A DNA stretch of 64,000 bases from Haliotis asinina (GCF_037392515.1 NC_090291.1:1266501-1330500); one strand, 5' to 3'; positions 11,795 to 25,500 are shown, counted from the stretch's first letter. A program made the numbers and translations. Notes: a model not told the origin generated them from the sequence alone.

Positions 11795-12130
11795 TGAACA
11801 TGTGAGAGACTGAATATTTGAACTTGTCAGAAACACTATATGCTAGAGATATGCTAGTATGAACTCAGATACTGTATACTTGAATGTGTGTGACACTGAA
11901 TGCAAAGCGTGTCAAAGAATGCATATACATGAGCTCTTCAAAGATGTTGTACATGAACTTGTCTGACACTGAACATACGGGTTTGTCTGAGACGGGATAC
12001 TTAGGTTTATCTCAGATTAAATGCAAAGTTTGTTAATGAGTGTATACTTGAATGTGTCAAAGATTGTATACATAAACTTTTCTGAGACTGAACACATGAA
12101 CTTGTCAAAGATTGCATGCATGACCTTTGA
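11795..12130. repeat. Degenerate tandem repeat
   Basis: Phrases such as TGAACTTGTCTGAGACTGAA and GTCAAAGATTGCATAC recur at intervals of about 35-40 bp with many changes. It appears to be an old, decayed minisatellite. Unit length and copy number are uncertain. Confidence 0.5.
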
Positions 12131-12984
12131 GGCTTGACCGAACTAAGGTGCATCAATTCGCTACTATGTCGTACATGCCATAATCAGGTTTGTTCATCAG
12201 TTCAAATCTCGTATGCGTTCTATTGTTCATTGTCGGTTTGCCATAATCATAGATGAATTTCAAATGAATTTTGTGTGTTACCTCATATTGTTTCCATGCG
12301 ATTGTACCACATATGATTTGTAAAATTGTTATGTACATTATTTATGTATTTATATTTCTTTGTTTTGTAACTACTGTGTTCATGTACCTACAGTGTTCTT
12401 AAATTCCATATTTATTTATTCGATTTCTGATTTCTGTAATTTTAAGCATATTTTTCTTATACCAAGATCCAACTTTGAGATAAATTCGAATTACTGAGAT
12501 TACATCTTTAACAATAGCTGACTGCAATAGATGCACGGGATGTATTCGGTTACACAGCGCGTGAACGCACGTGGCTGCACGGCAAGAAGTGCACCTCCAG
12601 TGTCAGCGTGTGAGTATTATTTCACGTAGAAAACTGGAAAAAAACTCCCTTAACAAATAACCCCCAGCGTCTTTAATTAACGCTTACACGTTACTTGCGA
12701 AACAATACAGGAAATAAGTTGTGAAAAATAGCACTGCAGGCACTTGTAATAAGGCGACCCCTCTGATAGAATTGTGGCCGTGGTCGAGACCGTGGGAATA
12801 GCGTGTGTCATACAGTATGGGGTTGGTAGCCGGCAGGGCCGCTGTAACCGTAGTCAGCAGGAACAGGGGCAATTGTAAGGGGAAGTTGTTGCCTGCCATC
12901 GTATCTGTCGTATTTCCTAGGTGGTCAAGTGTCGTAAACATATGTTTGTCGAGAAGGCTGGAATGCTTGGCGTTTGGCGTGAGT

Positions 12985-13285
12985 GTTTGTTAAGTTGTTG
13001 TTAAACACCGAAGTCGGCGGTATTCCAGCTTTATGATGGCTCTTTGTAAATAACTGGGTCGACAAACCAGACAAACCAGTGATTGATATCATGAACGTCG
13101 ATCTACGATGACATGCGATGGCATGCATCATCCAAGTCATCTTACAGAGGCAAGAGTGTTGACTACCCTGTGCCAAAGTCAAGTCTTCACAGGAATATAG
13201 TAGAATCGTGGGTACTCTTGGTGCGGAGAGATATAACCAATATTATTCAACGAGCCTCACAAACCGATCCTTTAGTCGTTTCGAT
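12985..13285 (-). repeat. Family A dispersed repeat, old and interrupted
   Basis: Pieces of the family A tail (GGCGGTATTCCAGCTTTATG) and head (GAGCCTCACAAACCGATCC) appear in order on the minus strand, but are much diverged and separated by about 85 bp of other sequence. Confidence 0.6.
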
Positions 13286-13289
13286 AGAC

Positions 13290-13790
13290 GAGCAGGGGCT
13301 GCTTCAGACCACCTAAATGGATATCCATGGGCTGGTGTGTGTTATGTTTATGCATGAACTTGATTCCACCTTGCCTTTTCAAAGAAATAAGTTATATAAT
13401 AATGCGTGTAACGGGTGAAATCGATAAATTGAGAAATTTTACACCAGTATACTGGTATACTGTAACTGTAAATAACGAGCTTAGGCTACAAGAACTGAAT
13501 CCTGTGTGAATAGTTCTGTAACAACTTGTGAAGAACTACTACTTCACTGTGACTGGGAACTTCGAACTTGTGTACTTACAGAAGTCTCACTGATGATGAC
13601 GGCAAAGTTTAGACATGAATAACCCATACTGTATTCTATGGTAATTCCGAAGTTAGAACTTACAGAATTGGCCTTGATGAGTCTAAGAAATTTCGGACTG
13701 AAGAACTCTTAGAAAGCACACTTTGGAGATGTCGAACTGTCTTTGATATGCCAATCATCTGTCGAAAATAACAATATACTTAGGCATTAA
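13290..13790. other. Non-coding, no gene seen
   Basis: No gene or named repeat recognised. Confidence 0.4.
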
Positions 13791-14213
13791 ACTACGTTTA
13801 TAAAGAATTGATGAATATAACGGGCTTCGTCAACATTTGCCAGGACACTTGCCGTGTAATTTCGACAAAATGCTTCAGACGAACTGTGGTTACGACGAAC
13901 TAACCTTATGGTGTTTTCGAGTTCGTTACAAACTACGTTCATAAAGAATTGATGAATATAACGGGCTTCGTCAACATTTGCCAGGACACTTGCCGTGTAA
14001 TTTCGACAAAATGCTTCAGACGAACTGTGGTTACGACGAACTAACCTTATGGTGTTTTCGAGTTCGTTACAAACTACGTTCATAAAGAATTGATGAATAT
14101 AACGGGCTTCGTCAACATTTGCCAGGACACTTGCCGTGTAATTTCGACAAAATGCTTCAGACGAACTGTGGTTACGACGAACTAAGCTTATGGTGTTTTC
14201 GAGTTCGTTACAA
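13791..14213. repeat. Three head-to-tail 141-bp units
   Basis: Three nearly identical copies differ at only a few bases (for example CGTTTATAAAG against CGTTCATAAAG, and ACTAAGCTT against ACTAACCTT). The near identity points to recent duplication. Because 141 is 47 codons, the minus strand stays open across copies and gives a 47-residue repeated peptide beginning MNVVCNELENTIRLVRRNHS. No family is recognised and there is no sign that it is expressed. Confidence 0.95.
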
Positions 14214-14215
14214 AC

Positions 14216-15514
14216 GTAGCTGACTTTAATTGCTAATGACGGTATCTCAGCGAGTGCAGTCTGCGTTGGTCGTCAACAACGACGTCGGGAAACAGCGACG
14301 GTAATTACCCGTGGCCCGTCAATGGCTGCGTTCATATCAAACACTGTCAACTGTGCCCAGCTGTTCGGAGCTTGACTGACGTATGGCTTGCTAACACATG
14401 CAGTTTGGCAGCGTGCCAACTGAAGGGGGAGGTGTGGGGGTTGGCCTGGTGGTGGGGGAGGTAAGAATTCATCCATATTTTACATTTGTTATTATCAATT
14501 ATTTTGCATTCAACATAGAAAACGTATTGAACAGCGATGGCAGAAAAGCCATGTATAAGAAGTAAGCGGCGTAAAACGACCCTCATTCATTCAATCAGTA
14601 CAGCAGCATATTTCGCGCTCATTTCTCAATAACATGTGGTTTTGTTCCCTCTGTTGATACAAGTTTTTATTCCAAGACATGCCAAATACGGGGTTTACTT
14701 TGCATACAATGGAAAGAAGGTAAAATATCTCCGTCATGTCGCCTTTAAATGTGAATTAGCCTCATGCCTTCGAGCCTGCCCGTGTACAAGCTGAACGCGT
14801 GACTCTCTCATCACGTGATTATTTCCAGAAAAACTTAGATGTACTTTGTTCGGCGGTTTCGTAAAAACGCTCTTCTTAGTGTGAAACGGATGAAACGGTA
14901 ACCGAAGCTTAATGCAAAAAGTTATATTTTTGTAAAGCCTCTAGCAGAACCTGCTCAGCTCTTCTTCTGAGGAAACTTTATATGTTTACATTGACAAAAG
15001 ACTAGATTGCAACAGCCCGAGGGTTGGATGCGTTTTTTAAAACAAACATCATCCGGTTGAAGTGATATATTTTCACCTTCATATCGGAGAGTTGGTTTAT
15101 ATTATGGGTATAGTTATCGAGGTTCAGGAGTTAGATCTAGAGATGCTCCCCAAGATGACGCCGTTGCCGAGTGTGGTATGGTCAAGGCGCACCACACGAC
15201 CGCGCCTGTCTGTGATCTCACAGAAGATGTTCAACATATGATTACAACTGGACGTGCATCTACTGTAGTTTGACTTTTGGGAGCCCCCGTGTGGGTGCAG
15301 GAGGTACCCCTACTGGGAGGCCTGTACAACAGATCCTATCTCCGTCACAACTCACAATACTTGATACTCCTAACTGTTACTCAGTCGTCGTGTAAAGCGC
15401 TTCAGTTCACCGTGCAGAATTTCGTCCCCACGGCGTGCAATGGAGGTATAGTTACTGGTTCCAATCCGAATCAGACCTGACTATAATCTGGAACTGTCAC
15501 CACCACATCCATTA
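14216..15514. other. Non-coding, no gene seen
   Basis: Mostly unique-looking. A fragment of the common SINE tail (GCGGCGTAAAACGACCCTC) lies near 14565-14600. No coding exon is supported. Confidence 0.45.
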
Positions 15515-15665
15515 TCAGTGGGCTTGTTAAACCATTCGTTAGTCACTCCGAAGATCCGGGTTCGATTCCCCCATGGGTGCAATGTGTGAAACATACTTTC
15601 GGTGTCCCCAGGCGTGACATTGCTAGAATATTGCTCAAAACGGCGTGGACTAAACTCGCTCACTC
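15515..15665 (+). repeat. Family B SINE
   Basis: Shows the tRNA-like B-box GGGTTCGATTCC, the GTGTGAAACATACTTTCGG linker, the GTGACATTGCTAGAATATTG tail and a terminal CTCGCTCACTC run. Confidence 0.85.
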
Positions 15666-15721
15666 GGATGGTCACGGGGTTCACCATGAAATAAAATCAA
15701 ATGACGTATTTCAAATACTGT

Positions 15722-15862
15722 TAAGTGAGTGTGGTTTTATGCCTCTTTTAGCAGTAATCCAGCAATTTCGCGTCAGGGTACAATAGAAATGTGGGGAATC
15801 GAACCCAGGTCTTCAGTATGACGAACGAATGTTTTACCCTGTATGCTACCCCACCACCCCAT
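15722..15862 (-). repeat. Family B SINE, inverted partner
   Basis: Antisense copy with AGTGAGTGTGGTTTTATGCC at its tail, GGAATCGAACCCAGGTCTTC as the B-box complement and GTATGCTACCCCACC at the head. It faces the preceding copy about 55 bp away, so the pair could form an imperfect hairpin. Confidence 0.85.
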
Positions 15863-16551
15863 GATTATGAATGTGGTGGAGACAATTCAAATACAATTTA
15901 TTTCTTTTTTTAAAAAATATCAGACATTGAAGCATGTCATAGTGCGCTGACTTCTCCATTTCACCAATTTTGTCCCTATAATCAAATCCCAATAACTTCA
16001 TATCACACGGAATAATATGCTTTATTTCAGTATTAATAATTATAATTATATATAATAATAATAAGCTTTTGGGTTACTGTGCTAGGTGAGGTTAGTGACT
16101 ACATCTGTGCCCTACTTCCCTGGCTCTCGTTTCTCACACAACCCGATGAGAATCCAAACACTTTACTCTTTTTCTCACACGACGTAATGTCCACAGAAGC
16201 ACGCGACGTGTTGACAAAGGTCACGACCGTGACCTGGACATTCACTTGTCCAGCTATTAAGAGTCTTGGAGAGCAGATATCCTGAATCTCATTTATTAAG
16301 CTACATCAAAGCGAGAACATCTGTGAAATATTCAACACTGTGCTGCTGTGAGCCAATATAGTTCCTTATTCTGTAACTCGCCGAATTAAAAGCCAAGAGA
16401 TGTTATAGATAACTACTTCTATATTTCACAATAGCGATGCTTCAGAACAATCAAGCCAAGTCTTGCCACTTCATCGGGAGCAGCCGTGGCGAATTATAAA
16501 GAATTATGTATTAAGTGGTTATCTGTATCTTAAATGCTATATGTCTGGGAA

Positions 16552-16803
16552 AGTACGGGGTAGAATAGAACTTCAGCACCCCTTGCGTTCCATAAAAGGT
16601 GACTATGCTTGTCGTAAGAGGCGACTAACGGGATCGGGTGGTCAGGCTCGCTGACTTGGTTGACTCATATAATCGGTTCCCAATTGTGCAGATCGATGCT
16701 CATGTTGTTGAACACTGGATTGTCTGGTCTAGTCTCGATTATTTAGACCGCCGCCATATAGCTGGAACATTGCTGAGTGCGGCGTAAAACTAAACTCACC
16801 CTC
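16552..16803 (+). repeat. Family A dispersed repeat
   Basis: CGGGGTAGAATAGAACTTCA, then GGCGACTAACGGGATCGGG, and the tail ATAGCTGGAACATTGCTGAG with GCGGCGTAAAACTAAACTC. Confidence 0.92.
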
Positions 16804-16869
16804 TTAAATGCTGTATTATAGATAGCCAGATAGAACATGTTGTCTATTCTGCCTTATCTAACATTTTGA

Positions 16870-17012
16870 GGCAGGTGGGTACGCTAGTGGTTTGCTTGAC
16901 TCACTGAAGCCCCGGGTTCGATGTCCGATTTGGGTACGATGTGTGAAGCCCATTTCTGGTGTCTCCCGCCGTGATATTGCTAAAAGCGGCGTAAAATCAT
17001 ACTCACTCACTC
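16870..17012 (+). repeat. Family B SINE
   Basis: Head GGCAGGTGGGTACGCTAGTGG, B-box-like GGGTTCGATGTCC, linker GTGTGAAGCCCATTTCTGG, tail CCGTGATATTGCTAAAAGCGG and a CACTCACTC end. Confidence 0.9.
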
Positions 17013-17121
17013 TAACAATTTAGTAAAAGCCACCAAGCCCTTTCCATAACGTACAAAACGCACCTGCTGCTTGACTAATTCATATATCTAATTTTCACGA
17101 TAAAAGGTAATCCCATTTAAA

Positions 17122-17262
17122 TTGAAAATGAGCCCAAGTGAGACAGGAGATCCTACACCTGAGGAAATATACACTTGCTTCAAGCAGGGCTTCATGCAGG
17201 GCTTCATGCAGGGAGGGCTGGGCAGTCAGGAAACGAAAGTGCTGCAGGGCCTCTGAGACTGC
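17122..17262 (+). repeat. Family C dispersed repeat
   Basis: GAGCCCAAGTGAGACAGGAG, ACACTTGCTTCAAGCAGG, a duplicated GGGCTTCATGCAG segment, then GGGAGGGCTGGGCAGTCAGG. Internal slippage has duplicated a short piece. Confidence 0.65.
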
Positions 17263-17264
17263 TG

Positions 17265-19090
17265 CAAGCAGAGTCCAGTGTCTGAGTCGGACTGTATTAT
17301 ATGTATGTACATGACTATTAGTGATTATTAATTATTATTATCATGAATATTAAGTAGCGGAGGTAGTTCGGGGAAGTATGTTTCCATATCGGTGATACTT
17401 ACCACAAACACATGCAAAAGCAGGTCAATTGTTCACCTAACAAATGTGTCAGAACATGTGGAACAAACCAAAAGAGAACCTTTCATTGAGCTCCATTTTG
17501 TAAGGTTTGAAATGCCCTCCTCATATTTACATGACTAGAAATTAACACAAACACAAGGACTTGTTCTTGCCGTGACGTATATACACTCGCCTTTTAGTAG
17601 GTTTACATAGCATGCGGAAGAGAAAAACTCCACCAGATGTAATAAAAATAATATTTCAAAAGAAAACAAGAAATATATAAATGGAGTTTAGTTTTCATCT
17701 GAATTGCTTTATCTTCAGCTAAAGATTCGTGACTTCTGTTCAATACATGAATACAAATCCCAAATTAACCAAAATTGAAACTCGTTCTGATAATATTTTG
17801 TTGTTATTTCGACATACGATCGTTTAAAAGCAGTAAGGAAATCTTTTGAACAACCTGTGAATGACATAAAGTTGAAAATATACATTTCAGCATTTGGTGA
17901 GAAAGGTGACTCAGAGTCGAGTTGAATGGCCGGTTGTTAGATAAAGCTGAAACCTAATGGCAACATAATGATCCTGTTATTTGGGTATGTAAATCATACA
18001 CGTCTCCATATCAGTATTCATGTTTACATGTATTATGAGACACAATAAAAAGACTTTCTGATGCTATCAACCGTCAAAATGATCGAGTGGCCACAGAGCG
18101 TCAAAGTGGCAGAGTGCAATCGTGAACGATTTGAACACACTCGACAACGCAACCCTATACTTTAATCATTAAATTCCGTGTGTAAATAATCATCTGTCTT
18201 TTAGGGAAACCATTTTGTTTGCTGAAACATCATAACTTTTATCAAGCATCAAGAGTTTTTCAGTGCAATTTCTCAGATCCCCGCTAGTTTGGCCATTATT
18301 CCAAAGGAGCAGTATTTGAGTGATGAGAGATTAGGCATACGATTTACAAATTCCCCTTCTTTGGGAGACCCGGGGCACGAATTTCACTCAACGGCAATTT
18401 AAACGAGTTTTTTAACGACAAAACTATCTGTTGTATAAACCATCAGATATCGGGGAATATTTGATACGGGGTCATGAGGCGCGATATGTCGCCCCGCCGA
18501 TAAACGAGGCTATGGATTGCAGGGAAAACAAATGTCCTCGGGATAAGAAGACATACGCAGCTTTCTTCCTGCGGCAAATTGGGCTAATTCTTATATCATT
18601 AAAGAGCGGTGCCATTCTTGGAATCGGTAATTGTCATGGTTTCGGTGAACCCAGTTTCCGGATGCTCCCCTTACTACTGCAGTGTTTCATACTTAAGAGT
18701 TATTCTGTACAAGTGGACTGAGCTGTCCTGGAATGGAGGGTTCCTGGAGGTATCCTGAATCCCGGATCAACAGCTTCTCGCGTTACTTCTACCAGCCACC
18801 ATCTGTAACGTTAGGAGAGGGGACGTGTGTGATTGATGACGACAACGATGAAAGAGCTTGTGTTTCTGGCTGTGACACACGGACCATTATTCATTCGCAA
18901 AGTACATTTCTACAGTACAAGCTTAACGAAATTCAGATGCCATGTATCTAGCATGTTGCCACAAATAGTTTAACGTGGTACTCATCAACTCCAATATTTA
19001 CAGTTACACCTGATTGACACACTGGCGAACAACAACGACATGTTACGCTAAGTCTGTGAATGTAGTCTGATGGTAGAAACACATAGTTCG
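17265..19090. other. Non-coding, no gene seen
   Basis: AT-rich. A 96-codon open frame at 18431-18721 has no recognisable domain, start context or homologous motif and is not called as a gene. Confidence 0.45.
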
Positions 19091-19094
19091 TTTT

Positions 19095-19240
19095 AAATTG
19101 AAAAGATGCCCCAGTGAGATCTGAGATTAAAGAAATGTAAATCTGCTTCATTTGGGAGCTTTAGGGTTGCAAGGGAGATAGCAAGGGAGAGGGGAAAGCA
19201 AGACTATCATAGATTGGACTGTGAGACAGACTAAAATGTT
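19095..19240 (+). repeat. Family C dispersed repeat
   Basis: GCCCCAGTGAGATCTGAGAT, AAATCTGCTTCATTTGGGAG, a GGGAGATAGCAAGGGAGAGG region and GACTGTGAGACAGACTAAA. Confidence 0.7.
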
Positions 19241-19572
19241 AAGTTATCTAAACATTTGTTCATAAACAACATGCCACAATCATGATCATGATTAACACTG
19301 GTTGAGATAATTTATCTCCGCTGTGTTAGGGGCATAGTTTCAACAGAGTACAATCTAGTGTTTTAGTCCCTGGAGAAAACAGAATAAAAGGGTCCAACTT
19401 TAGACTGTGAAATAATTCGTAAAAGTCCAAATTGACTCAGCTTTATCCAAATCTTTTCCTGGGCTCCATTTTTATTTGATTTAATTTTTATCTTGTAGGT
19501 AACAGATTGAAATGTTATCTATTTCTCAGAGTAAACGTCAGGTTAATGGAAACTGATACAACGGTTGAAATT

Positions 19573-22536
19573 TGACAAAACCTTCATTACCCGTGAACAG
19601 TGTTACAGTAACCGACAAAACCTTCATTACCCGTGAACTGTGTTACAGTAACCGACAAAACCTTCATTACCCGTGAACTCTGTTACAGTAACCGACAAAA
19701 CCTTCATTACCCGTGAACTGTGTTACAGTAACCGACAAAACCTTCATTACCCGTGAACTGTGTTACAGTAACCGACAAAACCTTCATTACCTGTGAACTG
19801 TGTTACAGTAACCGACAAAACCTTCATTACCTGTGAACAGTGTTACAGTAACCAACAAACCTTCATTACCCGTGAACAGTGTTACAGTAACCGACAAAAC
19901 CTTCATTACCAGTGAACTGTGTTACAGTAACCGACAAAACCTTCATTACCCGTGAACTGTGTTACAGTAACCGACAAAACCTTCATTACCCGTGAACTGT
20001 GTTACAGTAACCGACAAAACCTTCATTACCCGTGAACTGTGTTACAGTGACCGACAAAGCCTTCATTACCCGTGAACTGTGTTACAGGAACCGACAAAAC
20101 CTTCATTACCCGTGAACAGTGTTACAGTAACCGACAAAACCTTCATTACCCGTGAACTGTGTTACAGTAACCGACAAAACCTTCATTACCTGTGAACTGT
20201 GTTACAGTAACCGACAAAACCTTCATTACCCGTGAACTGTGTTACAGTAACCGACAAAACCTTCATTACCCGTGAACTGTGTTACAGTAACCGACAAAAC
20301 CTTCATTACCCGTGAACTGTGTTACAGTAACCGACAAAACCTTCATTACCCGTGAACTGTGTTACAGTAACCGACAAAACCTTCATTACCTGTGAACAGT
20401 GTTACAGTAACCGACAAAACCTTCATTACCTGTGAACAGTGTTACAGTAACCAATAAACCTTCATTACCCGTGAACAGTGTTACAGTAACCGACAAAACC
20501 TTCATTACCCGTGAACAGTGTTACAGTAACCGACAAAACCTTCATTACCCGTGAACTGTGTTACAGTAACCGACAAAACCTTCATTACCCGTGAACTGTG
20601 TTACAGTAACCGACAAAACCTTCATTACCCGTGAACTGTGTTACAGTAACCGACAAAACCTTCATTACCCGTGAACTGTGTTACAGTAACCGACAAAACC
20701 TTCATTACCCGTGAACAGTGTTACAGTAACTGACAAAACCTTCATTACCCGTGAACTGTGTTACAGTAACCGACAAAACCTTCATTACCTGTGAACTGTG
20801 TTACAGTAACCGACAAAACCTTCATTACCTGTGAACAGTGTTACAGTAACCAACAAACCTTCATTACCCGTGAACTGTGTTACAGTAACCGACAAAACCT
20901 TCATTACCCGTGAACTGTGTTACAGTAACCGACAAAACCTTCATTACCCGTGAAATGTGTTACAGTAACCGACAAAACCTTCATTACCCGTGAACTGTGT
21001 TACAGTAACCGACAAAACCTTCATTACCCGTGAACTGTGTTACAGTAACCGACAAAACCTTCATTACCCGTGAACTGTGTTACAGTAACCGACAAAACCT
21101 TCATTACCCGTGAATTGTGTTACAGTAACCGACAAAACCTTCATTACCCGTGAACTGTGTTACAGTAACCGACAAACCTTCATTACCCGTGAACAGTGTT
21201 ACAGTAACCGACAAAACCTTCATTAACCGTGAACAGTGTTACAGTAACCGACAAAGCCTTCATTACCCGTGAACTGTGTTACAGTAACCGACAAAGCCTT
21301 CATTACCCGTGAACTGTGTTACAGTAACCGACAAAACCTTCATTACCCGTGAACTGTGTTACAGTAACCGACAAAACCTTCATTACCCGTGAACAGTGTT
21401 ACAGTAACCGACAAAACCTTCATTACCCGTGAACTGTGTTACAGTAACCGACAAAACCTTCATTACCAGTGAACTGTGTTACAGTAACCGACAAAACCTT
21501 CATTACCCGTGAACAGTGTTACAGTAACCGACAAAACCTTCATTACCCGTGAACTGTGTTACAGTAACCGACAAACCTTCATTACCCGTGAACAGTGTTA
21601 CAGTAACCGACAAAACCTTCATTACCCGTGAACAGTGTTACAGTAACCGACAAAGCCTTCGTTACCCGTGAACTGTGTTACAGTAACCGACAAAACCTTC
21701 ATTACCCATGAACTGTGTTACAGTAACCGACAAAGCCTTCGTTACCCGTGAACTGTGTTACAGTAACCGACAAAGCCTTCGTTACCCATGAACTGTGTTA
21801 CAGTAACCGACAAAACCTTCATTACCCGTGAACTGTGTTACAGGAACCGACAAAACCTTCATTACCTGTGAACAGTGTTACAGTAACCGACAAAACCTTC
21901 ATTAACCGTGAACAGTGTTACAGTAACCGACAAAGCCTTCATTACCCGTGAACTGTGTTACAGTAACCGACAAAGCCTTCATTACCCGTGAACTGTGTTA
22001 CAGTAACCGACAAAGCCTTCATTACCCGTGAACTGTGTTACAGTAACCGACAAAACCTTCATTACCCGTGAACTGTGTTACAGGGACCGACAAAACCTTC
22101 ATTACCCGTGAACAGTGTTACAGTAACCGACAAAACCTTCATTACCCGTGAACAGTGTTACAGTAACCGACAAAGCCTTTATTACCTGTGAACTGTGTTA
22201 CAGTAACCGACAAAACCTTCATTACCCGTGAACTGTGTTACAGTAACTGACAAAACCTTCATTACCCGTGAACTGTGTTACAGTAACCGACAAAGCCTTC
22301 ATTACCCGTGAACTGTGTTACAGGAACCGACAAAACCTTCATTACCCGTGAACAGTGTTACAGTAACCGACAAAACCTTCATTACCCGTGAACAGTGTTA
22401 CAGTAACCGACAAAACCTTCATTACCTGTGAACTGTGTTACAGTAACCGACAAACCTTCATTACCCGTGAACAGTGTTACAGTAACCGACAAAACCTTCA
22501 TTACCCGTGAATTGTGTTACAGTAACCGACAAAACC
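19573..22536 (+). repeat. 40-bp minisatellite array, about 74 copies
   Basis: The unit is about 40 bp and includes GACAAAACCTTCATTACC followed by GTGAACTGTGTTACAGTAAC. Main variants are GAACTG or GAACAG, AAAACC or AAAGCC, and occasional 39-bp units that lack one A. Some rare variants recur as blocks: ATTAACCG plus AAAGCC near 21.2 kb and again near 21.9 kb. This suggests duplication of multi-unit segments. The array is non-coding. Confidence 0.97.
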
Positions 22537-22539
22537 GGA

Positions 22540-25500
22540 ATGATGATTGTTGAGGGAAATAATTAAAAATCCTTTTTTCGGTTAAAGCTAGGATATAGGT
22601 TTTGGTGTTTGAATATCAAATTTCCGAATTCATCAAGAAAAAAGTAGCAGTTATGTTATGCATAATGGAACAATATTTAAACAACAATTTCTGAGGCAGG
22701 TTATTTGGATTTGAAACCTTGACCAAGGATGTTCAGGCTGGGGCACTCAAGGACATGTTGATCTGACTTGAGACTCTCGCGTTCATCACTCATGTCACCA
22801 TCTCACCACAAAACGGACAAATCCTAAAGTAGGTCATATGGAAAATAATACTTGAAATCAGTTAAAACCACACAAATTGGCCTGAATACTTTTTGTCGGT
22901 TACTTTTCTGAGAAAGGAATTTCACTGATTTTTATTCGTTATTTTCAAGGGTGCTTAAGGGCCTCGCCAGATCTAGGCCCTAGGACCAATGTCTCTCCCG
23001 GGCTGATGTATTAGTCACTGTTTATGATTCTCGAAATTCATCATAATATGTTTTAAGCATGAACTCATTAATATTATGTTAGCGTCACACGCTGGACTCT
23101 AACCCTGTTTACACTGGAACATACGCGGGTGTCTCGTGCACGGGTCCAAGGGTCCAATATTTGACTGACATGCAGGGTCAAGAAGTGCACGTTTATGATA
23201 AACACATGGCGGTCTTGTGTCCATGTGTGCGGAAGGTCGCTGGTCGCCCGGATACATACCCGCACGACGGCGACCTTGACGTCATCCCAGCATCCGTCGT
23301 GACGGTATTAACTGTGCAACACCCGGATGGAAGCTAGCTGTATCTCTATCTGTGAATGTCGCACTTTAAATCATTGTTGTCCGGCTCAATCTGCTATTGT
23401 CCTCATTAGTAAACAGAGGACCTGTGACTATTATTAGGTGTATGCAACCCATGGCTCATCCTGCTTTAACGCGCACGGGTTGCCCTTTCGCAACATCGCT
23501 GTGCAGAGTTGTGTCCCCTTGGCGATCCACTCACGTGTGGCTCTGGGTTCGAATGTCCATACCTCCCGTTACGTTTCTACGTTTGTCAACACCACAGTCG
23601 AGCTTGGTGATTTCACTGAAGTGGCCCTATAAAGCTGTGGTGGAACACGTGGAGTGCATTTCTAAATCGGACACCTCAGCAAAAAATAATAATGCAGTTT
23701 CTTATTTTGAATTCCCATCACTTGACATGCCTCTGCGTGTTTTACGACGGTTGCCATGGGTCGGGCAGATGCACAGTCCCACCAGTGTGAGAAAAAATGC
23801 TTTGTATGTGCAAGGTTCTATTATGGACGTTGAGTGAAGAGTGATTTAACTTTTACAAAATAAAGAATTTGAAAAATGTCTGTTTTTGCCACATAAGATG
23901 GTATTTCGTTTGGCCATGTGGGAATACTCTTGATTCCAAACACTCTGGGCAAACCCACAAAAGCGGCATGCGTTCTGTTAATTGTGATGTTACCATGCGT
24001 TATTCTGCCAACAACAAAAATTCCACATGTGATTGTGTTGTGTTTAAAGAAACACACAACGCATAATGTGTTCTCGTCCATAGGACACGATATATGTAGG
24101 CAATCATAGTTTCTATCTGTGATGCGTTCGCACATTAGGAAGTCGTATCACAGCTTGAGCCATTTGCGATGTCCCTTCATAAGCCATAATTACCTAGAAC
24201 TGTATTTCCAACATACAAGGACGCTCTTCATCAGAGTTTAGCAAATAGAAACTGACGATTCGAATCAGTTCCTTACACACATATATATGACTACACTTGA
24301 GCGCGAAAAAACCTAGGGCCCTTCACAATGACAACCGCCAGTGGCCTGCACTCGTACCTGCTAAGAAGGGTCAGGTTCGTGCTCAACCTATCCTTGTTTA
24401 CCAGATATCATGCATCATGCATTAAGGGGTGTAATTTCACTTCTCTGAGTGGCATTTTAGAAACTGGGAAGTACAGTACAGACAAACTTTATGGATAAAA
24501 ACTTCTTTATTACGACATTGCTATGTTTCGATATAGATTCATGTATCGTTGTCAAGCAGGAATGTCATAAAGTTTGTCAGATACCATTTTATCTCATAAT
24601 ATTTCCTGATGAAGTTGATAGAATAATAATTGGTGCCGTGGTATTTACTGCCACTGGAGTTTAATCGGTTAGTCCGGATATATATATCCTTGCTTGCATC
24701 TTTATCCTTGCAGCACATGATGAGAATCCTTCCTCTTGGCTAGCGAAGCAACTGATGCAGCGAGTCAACGCACGGCAGTGTAGCGCGCTAGACTTGCACC
24801 AGTCCCTGAGGTCATAATTAGTTTTTTTAAATGATTTTTGCTTTCTTCAATGTACAAGCAAAAACTATGACAGTGTCCCTCTAACAGATTGGTGCGTTTT
24901 ACTGTCCATATATCTAAACTTGCCTCTTTAATAAAGGGTAGAATTACTATACGTATATCCACAGACTTAGCATTGAGTACAGCACCCAGCAAGGCTGTGG
25001 CAAGCTCGTGAATGGAGATTCGCACTGCACAACACATGCATCTATCATAAATCAGTCAGCCACTCACATCGTCTGATAAAGTACGCGCTATGCAATGATT
25101 TCTAGTTAGAAACGAACCTTTAATCAAGATACGAAAATACACTTTTGATATAACATCGTGTGCGTGTCGCACTTCAGTCGTAAGATTGGGTCTACAAACC
25201 GAGATCTGACTGGCAAATAAAAACTCGACATTGATAAGTATCACCTGATTGAGAGATCAACTGAGTATAGGCAACGGAAGATCGTGTTGATGTGAGTCAT
25301 TGTATATATCATATGGTCATTTATTGGGTGAGATGTGCGTCTATGAGATCACCGGGCGTCTGAATCTGTTCCAGCAGGAATTATGAGCGCCAGGTGTTTC
25401 TGAGCACAACGTTATGCGCCCAGGTTGTTGTAAAAGGAATGTCGCCGGTACTGGCCACGCACAGACACCGATAATACAAGCGGCAGACAAACATTATCCC

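Noticed and set aside
19573..22536. CRISPR-like array
   Set aside because: Units are contiguous tandem repeats with no unique spacers, in an animal genome.
23397..23837. 146-codon open frame as a gene
   Set aside because: No recognisable domain, no convincing splice or promoter context, and composition like its surroundings.
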